From positions 22,497,360-22,561,359 of the forward strand of contig CM059562.1 in NCBI GenBank assembly GCA_030386875.1: a DNA stretch of 64,000 nucleotides. Reading direction: 5' to 3'. The translations under genes and the position numbers were made by a program. How positions within the stretch are numbered: the stretch's first letter is position 1; each line of letters opens with the position of its first letter. The notes under the pieces were generated by a model that saw only the letters and a program-made list of their open reading frames with translations, had not been told where the DNA came from and did no database searches. Of this stretch, positions 57,831-64,000 are shown one piece after another. The DNA comes from Morinoia aosen. Taxonomy: Eukaryota; Arthropoda; Malacostraca; Amphipoda; Talitridae.

Positions 57831-58547
57831 TAAGCCCTAGTTAGCAGTAGCTAATAGCGGCATGTTCTTTGTTTGGTTCCGTTTATCTCATTTAGGCAAG
57901 TTGTGAGCATTTCACTGTGTCCATGTGACCATTTATTGGAGCTACTTATGTGAAGTTGTTGTTCTGAAAAACTCGTGCATAAATAAGTAAGGTGGCTTGT
58001 TGAGATCTGGAAAATGGGTTCAGGGCTTCACGGTTTTAATCACAATTATTTATTATAACATACTTGTTGATTCCCTATGTACGAAAATATTCTCTTACTT
58101 TGCCTTCATTTCGTGTTATTTTTAGATATAACTATGGTAATTAAAGGATAAAATTGTATACATATTTTAATTATGAGTTATTGATAGAACTTGAAAATGC
58201 GCGCTTTACAGGCAATATGTGCACTTCAGTAAACACTCTCTGAATATTTTGCAATAAAGTTCATCAACGAAATGATGCGAATCCATTCGTCGTTTCTGAT
58301 GTACAAATCATTACGTCATCAAAAGCTAATTAGCTACTACAACCGTTTAGTGTACCACAATGAAATGAACAAAATTAGGCTGCATTTACTTGGCATTGCA
58401 ATGCCGTAACGTAGTAACGAGTTACTATCTTCGTGTGTCGTGATGACGTGTAGGTTTGAGCAAAGTGGGTTTGATGCGAGACAGAGATGAGTCTCGGGAG
58501 TGGGGGAAGTGAATTCATTGAACAGTTCCTGTGAATGTGGAACCTGT

Positions 58548-58863
58548 AGGAGTGTATAACTGTTATAAAAGAGAGGTAGTAAGCTGAGAGTTAGCTAGGC
58601 CTTCACTTTGTTTAAATAAAATGTTTTTTGTTATGTAAAGGCTTTTTTTTTTGGTTCACTGCACTCGTGTTTTCCAGCATCTACTACTTTCTTCAACTTT
58701 TGTCTTGGTTTCATAAGCTTCTTTCTCAACTTACTGTTTCTATGCCCCATCTGCATAGATTCTTTGTTCCATTACCTCCATGCTTAATGGTGCCTCCCTC
58801 CATCCTCTCTTCGGAATTCCTTTTTTTAACGGTTATGGAAGCTTAAACTAACATCTAACATCT
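58548..58863 (+). repeat. Dispersed hairpin-headed repeat, copy 3 (head degraded)
   Basis: Has AGCTGAGAGTTAGCTAGGCC, the central ATCTACTACTTTCTTCAAC region and tail ACGGTTATGGAAGCTTAAAC, but the GGACCCCTCAG head is not clear. Confidence 0.75.
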
Positions 58864-59086
58864 CTCATGGAGCGTTGGAAGAGGAATAAGCTTAGGTTAG
58901 TTAGGTTTGCCTGTCTTACGTTATGGAGACGTGTCTCCAGGGAAATGCCTTTAGGTTACTTCATCTATTGATAAGCCTTTGGGACATCTATTTTTCGCAT
59001 CAACTTTGCTGCTTCTAGTTTCTACGAATTTTTCGCCATCCTTCCTCTGGTCTTCCTCTTTCTTCTGTGCTTGATATTTTTATGCC

Positions 59087-59455
59087 AGGACCCCTCAGGA
59101 GGATACAACTATTGTATCTATGGGAATTAGCGCTCCCAGAGGAAAAATGTGAGGGCCCGAGCTGAGAGTTAGGTAGGCCTTCTTTTTTTAAATAAAATGT
59201 TTTTTGTTAGGTTAAGGACCACTTTTTTCGGTTCACCACTGTCCTGTTTTTCAGCACCTACTACTTTCTTTTTCAACTTTTATCTTATTTCATGAACTTC
59301 TTTCTCATCTTACTGTTTCTATGCCCCTTCTGCATAGATTCCTCATTTTATTTCCATACTAAATGGTGCCTTCGGCCTTCCTCTCTTCGATCCGCTCTAT
59401 TTTTGTAGCGGTTAGGGAGGCTTAAACAAACTTATAATCTAATCTAATCTTTTAT
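59087..59455 (+). repeat. Dispersed hairpin-headed repeat, copy 4
   Basis: Head CAGGACCCCTCAGGAGGATA with hairpin GATACAA-CTA-TTGTATC, GGGCCCGAGCTGAGAGTTAG, tail GCGGTTAGGGAGGCTTAAAC. Followed by ATAATCTAATCTAATC. Confidence 0.8.
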
Positions 59456-62400
59456 GCCAGGATGTCCTGTGTTGGAACACACCTTGTGTGTATGAATTCC
59501 TCTATTGCTACAACTCAATCTTAATGGTTCTTTCTTTTATTTCTCTTGAGATTGCCTTTTTTGCGGCTGAGGAGTCTCAAATTAACTAATATAATGATGG
59601 TGGCAATTGAGGTGCTTTTGTATTTTTTTATTACGTGTTCTTGAGAGGTATGATATCACGGGATTATCCAGTGTATCTTGGATGATTTAGTGCTGGTGGG
59701 TCAGTGGCTGAAAATCAGTCCAAGCTGGAGTAGTATGTTCTCATCTCCCTTTACCTTTTATCTTGCTCCATACCTTTCTTTCAGTTTTGCTGTATTGATT
59801 ATGTCAGGGGATGGTGGTGAGTGTCTGTTCTCCTCAGTGTGCCTTGGGAACCAGCGCTCCTCAGTAGCAACCCAAGCTACTCTCCACAGAAGCTGGCGCA
59901 CTGTGCAACCCAAATGCACGAGTCTCTTTGGCTTTTATTCTTATTTTACCATTTCGTCTCGTAATGCCTGCAACTTCTTGTAACAGAGCAGTGAGCGTTC
60001 CCAACCGAGACATCGGAATTGTGTGCTCTTGAGGGGCTACTTGAAATGGAATTTCATTGAGTTTCTCTGGGGTTATCGCTTAGCTGAACGGTAATGGAGC
60101 TTGAACCTAAATTTGGTGAAAATGATTCAGTATTGAGAGTGGCTTTAGGACCGTTCTAATTAAATGAATCATGTGACTACAACATCAGACAGTAAAAAAT
60201 ATATTTAGATTTGCATCTCCTTGCCATGTGATGAGCGCTGCGCTCTTTGCTAAGAGTTTATTTACGTGCGTCTCCACAGCTCACGTTTTACTTTCCTGCT
60301 GCTTGTCTCGGAGTTGCAGTTGGTTTGTTGCGGTCACAATATTAGACATTGTGTGTTGTAATGGTCATTAGTATTGTTAAGTGTATTTTTACTAGGTTCA
60401 TTGTACTGCAATTTTAGTGAACGTGAACAGGTTCAGGCCGCGGGGTTTATCCGGCCATTCGATTTGATTCAGCGCTTTGTATTTTTTCAGTTTTTTTTAG
60501 CCTATTCTTGATTTTTAGCCTACTCATGAACTCCAGACAGCTGATCCTCGAGATGTGACATTTTTTGCAAATCTGGACATAAGTGAACAATACTTTGTCC
60601 TGATTTTCACTTATTAATAACTTGAGTCGAGTATCATATTGCTTGAATAACTGGGACTAGTTTTTATCCGTATACTTGGGACAAGAAGAAAATTGTTTGT
60701 GTTACTCAAGGTTTAGTGTAATGGTCACAATGGGATGTTATGAACACAACGGTCGCACATTTTAGAGTCAGAGATGCACAAAATGTAATGTCTTGCTAAT
60801 GTGTGCTTCCGCTTTCTAATCACCAGGATATCGATGACATCGCAGCGAGCTAAAATTGTTTTGTAAGGAGTGATTTACCGTCTAGATACAAGCCTTAATT
60901 CTGCCCTATCCAAGTTAAGTGACTCAATTTGAAGCAAGCTGTGGTGTGCAGACGCAGCCAGACAACAGCCAAGACTAACACTCGTGTCCTCGCAGTCTCA
61001 AACGTCTGGTGGTGCTATCGCTTTTGTAGAATTTTTCATGTAATTCGTTCGTAAATTTGAAGTTTCAAAGTGAAGAACTTCGCTGACCACGATCTTCAAT
61101 GCAGTTAGAACCAAATGAAGTGGAAAGTTTGAACTGAGCCTCTCATCTCGAGAACTAAAACTCAGTAGGTACTTCCCTCTAAATGCTGTTCGCTGAGTTG
61201 GTATAATTATCCGTGCGGGATTAGATTGAATTTTTCTTATTAGGGATCTGGAGGGTATCCAGCTGCTTCCATTTTTGACAGTAGATTAGGACTTAGGTTC
61301 TCAGTAGAAGAAAATATTTTTGGCACCCGAACATCCTATTCATGTATTGTATGTGTCTCTAAGTCTTTGTTGAACGTACTTGTAATTGTCCGTGTGGCTT
61401 AATCAATGGTGTTTTGTGTGCGTGTTAGCTTTCTTTGTAGGAAGTCTCTTCTCAAGGGCTTATTCTGACCATGCTACGAGACAACAGCCATTGGGGATTG
61501 CTGTTGGCCGTCACTACTCGTTAATTCACTTCGTGGATGTCTAGCTTTCTAGTGAGCAGTAATTACTAGCAATATCTCACATGGTCGGTAGTCAGTGTTC
61601 CCCGTGCAAATTACTACTGTATAACTTTCCATATCTGTTTTCAAAGTCTCAGCTTATATTTTTAGTTATGAACAGTGTTGTTCGGGAGATGAAGAGTCGT
61701 CGTCAGGTTGGATGTGCTGCATTTTATTGTGCAAAATTTGCTGCGCTTGTTTTTTCTTATTTTAAGTGTTTTTATACTCGGTTATTTCTAGTCTGTAGCA
61801 TTAATGTGCTTTTTAGACCTTATGTTTGCGCGATGTGTTCAAGATTGAGATTATTTCTTGTTTGTTGTTCATTCATTACCTGTATCATATTGTACATATA
61901 TGTTAAGAGAAAATACTTTGTTGTGCTAAGGGAGGCTAAAATTGACTCATAAACTAATCTGTATAGAGAAAAGCTCAATGAAAACTAACTTGTACCTACG
62001 TTTCTTGAATATCTTTTAAATCTTATATTTTAGTTTTACTTGTCGTGCTATTGTCTAGAAATTCTGACTCGTGGAGGAAGTGGAACGGGAGAACCGAGCG
62101 CACGAGAGCGACGTGGTGCTGTGGCATGCTTACGTCAAACTTAAGAAGTCTGTCTTACTTAGAGTTCATCAAGTACTTGGGATGAAAGAAAGCTCGATAC
62201 CTTCCCTCGTTAGTGTTTCCTTGTCGCCGGTTATTTTTGGGGGAAATTTTACCTGCAAGTATTCTTCTTGTTAGTACGAGGGAAAAAAAAAGTTCGATTA
62301 GTGGAAAGAAATGTAGGTAAATTTACAAATGGCAGGGGCTTGATGTTACGGGAGCTTGTTACAGTCCGAAATACATCATTGGTCGTGCAGGTTCTGTACA

Positions 62401-62530
62401 ATGAATTTTGTAGGAAATGTAGTAACTGCTAATTATTTTTAACGATATTTTTATTTGTGTCTCGACTCATTGGGGCCAATAGGGTGCAAATTATGTCGTG
62501 AGAAAGAACAAAAACTCGGAAGACGAAATA
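59456..62530. other. Unassigned flank with repeat fragments
   Basis: Short tail-like fragments of the dispersed repeat occur near 59570 (GAGGAGTCTCAAATTAAC), 60070 (GGTAATGGAGCTTGAAC) and 61925 (AAGGGAGGCTAAAATTGAC). No gene is supported; a 123-codon open frame at 61581-61952 overlaps one such fragment. Confidence 0.4.
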
Positions 62531-62535
62531 TTTCC

Positions 62536-62892
62536 TAGCCCCTCAAGGGAATACAATTATTGTATTGAAGGGAGTTAGCGGAAATACATGAGGTCTCAAG
62601 CTACAGGTTAGGTAAGACTTCTGTCGGTTGATATAGAAAAGTTCTTTGTTTTCTTACCTACCATCTTTTTGCAGTTCACTGATGTCCTGTTTTTCAGCAC
62701 CTGCTTCTTTCTTTTTCAACTTTTATCTTGCTTCATTTCACAAAATTCTTTCTCAACTTGCTGTTTCTATGCACCTTATGCCTAGATTCTCTTAATTAAG
62801 TTCAGAAAAACTGGTGTCTTCATCTTTCCTCTCTTAGGAACACCTTTGTTCCGGTTAGGAAGGCTGAAACCAAGTTATCTAATCTAATGTTT
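62536..62892 (+). repeat. Dispersed hairpin-headed repeat, copy 5
   Basis: Head GCCCCTCAAGGGAATACAAT with hairpin AATACAA-TTA-TTGTATT, then CTACAGGTTAGGTAAGACTT, CACCTGCTTCTTTCTTTTTC and tail CCGGTTAGGAAGGCTGAAAC. Diverged, but all segments are in order. Confidence 0.75.
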
Positions 62893-63283
62893 TCCAGGAT
62901 TGTTTTTTTTGCTCTCGAGAATGTAACCGTGAACACTTGGTAACTGTACGGACTACCACTGCTGAGTAGACCGTGCGACGAGCAAAGGAGTCTGATAGGC
63001 ACAACGTTTAAAAATTTCTGTGTAAGATTTACGCGAGTAGCGGTTGGTTTTGTTTTCGGCAATTGTGAGGCAATCACAGTACAGAAAACACGTGCTGTTT
63101 TTGATGCATTTTTTGAGGAATCTGGTGCCTGTTTACATTTCAGACCAGAAAATCATACAATATATGATTTTCAAGCTTTGATCTCATTGAGATCGTGTGC
63201 CTTTTAAGTTAAAGAGACACCCTTCCTCGGTTGGAAGCTCATCTAATTAATACCTAAATTTCAAGCCTTACATTCTGTTCCAG

Positions 63284-63456
63284 AATGGAATTCATTTCAA
63301 GGAAATTCCTCTGGTGTGCGTGTGTAGGATGTTGGGCCATGTGCCTTTGTTTTGAAGTAGGAGCATCTTCAAGCAGGGTGGATTTGCCAAGCGTCGTGAG
63401 AAAGCCTTCAGTGTCGCTTGTTAGTAGAGATCTAAAGAGGTCTTTAGTAGGTGCAG
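63284..63456 (+). other. Possible first coding exon of a secreted protein (weak)
   Basis: The ATG at 63285 follows an acceptor-like TTCTGTTCCAG and opens MEFISRKFLWCACVGC, a basic N-terminus followed by a hydrophobic Cys-rich core, similar to a signal peptide. A GCAG/GTAGTT donor-like site lies at about 63456. No downstream exon is seen before the window ends, so this may be chance. Confidence 0.15.
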
Positions 63457-64000
63457 GTAGTTATTTTTTATCGATTATTTTCATTTTGGCCTTTTTTGAA
63501 CTTCTTTTAGAACGCTCGTGAAAGAATCTGTTCGGGATCGATTTTATTAGCAAATTTTTCCTGCTTTATCTTATTTTTTGTAGGTAAACTTGCGCCATTG
63601 AATTTGCTTCATTTCTGTGCTCTCTTTCAGTTGGTGGGTACGTGGTGAACTCTTTCCAAAAACTTCGCAGGAATTTCTTTTCTGCATCAACGAGACACGT
63701 GCGAGTAGAATTATCGTTTTTAATTGAGAGGAAGCGGTGCTAAGTATAGTCAAACAAAACAATTGACAAAACAGAGAGAGATATTGTCGATGTTTTTTGA
63801 TGAAGAAAAGTAACATCGGTAAAGGCTCGCGGTGAAAACCATAATTTTTCGCTCATCCCACTAGCAATAATGTTGACTTCAAAAGTTTTTCGTACCCAGC
63901 TGTACTCCTGAACATTTTCCTCCCTATGCTGTGCTTGACGGTGTTGTGCAAAAAATTGTCTCCATGCGACTGAGACTTCCTCCAGCTCTTCGTATGTCTT

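Noticed and set aside
57578-58846. Two similar frames of 72-73 codons (57578-57799 and 58628-58846)
   Set aside because: They arise because both lie in copies of the same dispersed repeat; the frame is not kept in copies 4 and 5.
61581-61952. 123-codon + strand frame, hydrophobic and Cys-rich
   Set aside because: No recognisable domain, AT-rich codon use, and its end overlaps a fragment of the dispersed repeat tail.
1-64000. CRISPR arrays, rRNA genes, prokaryotic operons
   Set aside because: No regularly spaced repeats, no rRNA-like sequence, and introns plus element types show the DNA is animal.

Overview
This is eukaryotic DNA, most likely from an arthropod and probably an insect. It contains no operons, no rRNA and no CRISPR. 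It holds one intron-rich host gene and a dense collection of transposable elements: Ty1/Copia, BEL/Pao and Gypsy-type LTR fossils, an RNase H-bearing I/Jockey-group LINE, a CR1/L2-group LINE, Tc1-mariner, hAT and piggyBac-like DNA transposons, and a tRNA-derived SINE. The species cannot be named from the sequence alone.

Region 1 (1 to about 25.4 kb) is a nest of retroelements. A Gypsy-type integrase fossil enters at the left edge. It is interrupted near position 868 and resumes near 6602. Inside that interruption lies a Copia element (1350-6058) with 276-bp LTRs, a 5-bp target duplication and a primer site matching the anticodon arm of initiator Met tRNA. A BEL/Pao element (7510-17917) follows, with 1.65-kb LTRs that are nearly identical by eye, a TCTC target duplication, and a tRNA-derived SINE nested in its pol region. 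Next is a broken LINE (about 18.4-25.3 kb) whose RNase H region is split by a 1,100-bp solo-LTR-like insertion flanked by ATAC.

Region 2 (25.4-37.5 kb) holds a second SINE copy, two members of a long-inverted-repeat (foldback) family (about 26.33-27.15 and 35.22-35.98 kb), a CR1/L2-group LINE whose ORF1 carries an SGNH-esterase-like domain (27.2-32.1 kb), a MITE-like element (32.6-33.1 kb), a hAT relic with a perfect 8-bp target duplication (33190-34880), and another inverted-repeat element (36.8-37.3 kb).

Region 3 (37.6-52.5 kb) is the host gene. Seven coding exons on the + strand can be read from an ATG at 37629 to a TAA at 52456. Every intron has GT..AG ends and all phases are compatible, giving a predicted 620-residue Ser-rich, coiled-coil, Pro-rich protein that I cannot assign to a family. 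Its introns carry a 1.2-kb foldback element, a piggyBac-like MITE with TTAA ends, a broken mariner (DD41D by count), a degenerate satellite, and a dispersed repeat associated with a 56-bp duplication of an intron 3' splice region.

Region 4 (52.5-64 kb) has no gene I can support. It contains the presumed 3' untranslated or flanking sequence of the host gene and several same-orientation copies of a dispersed repeat of about 300-370 bp with a conserved hairpin head. I see no single coherent new biological system. The most unusual items are the dispersed hairpin-headed repeat with the duplicated splice acceptor, the foldback families, and the clean nesting history.
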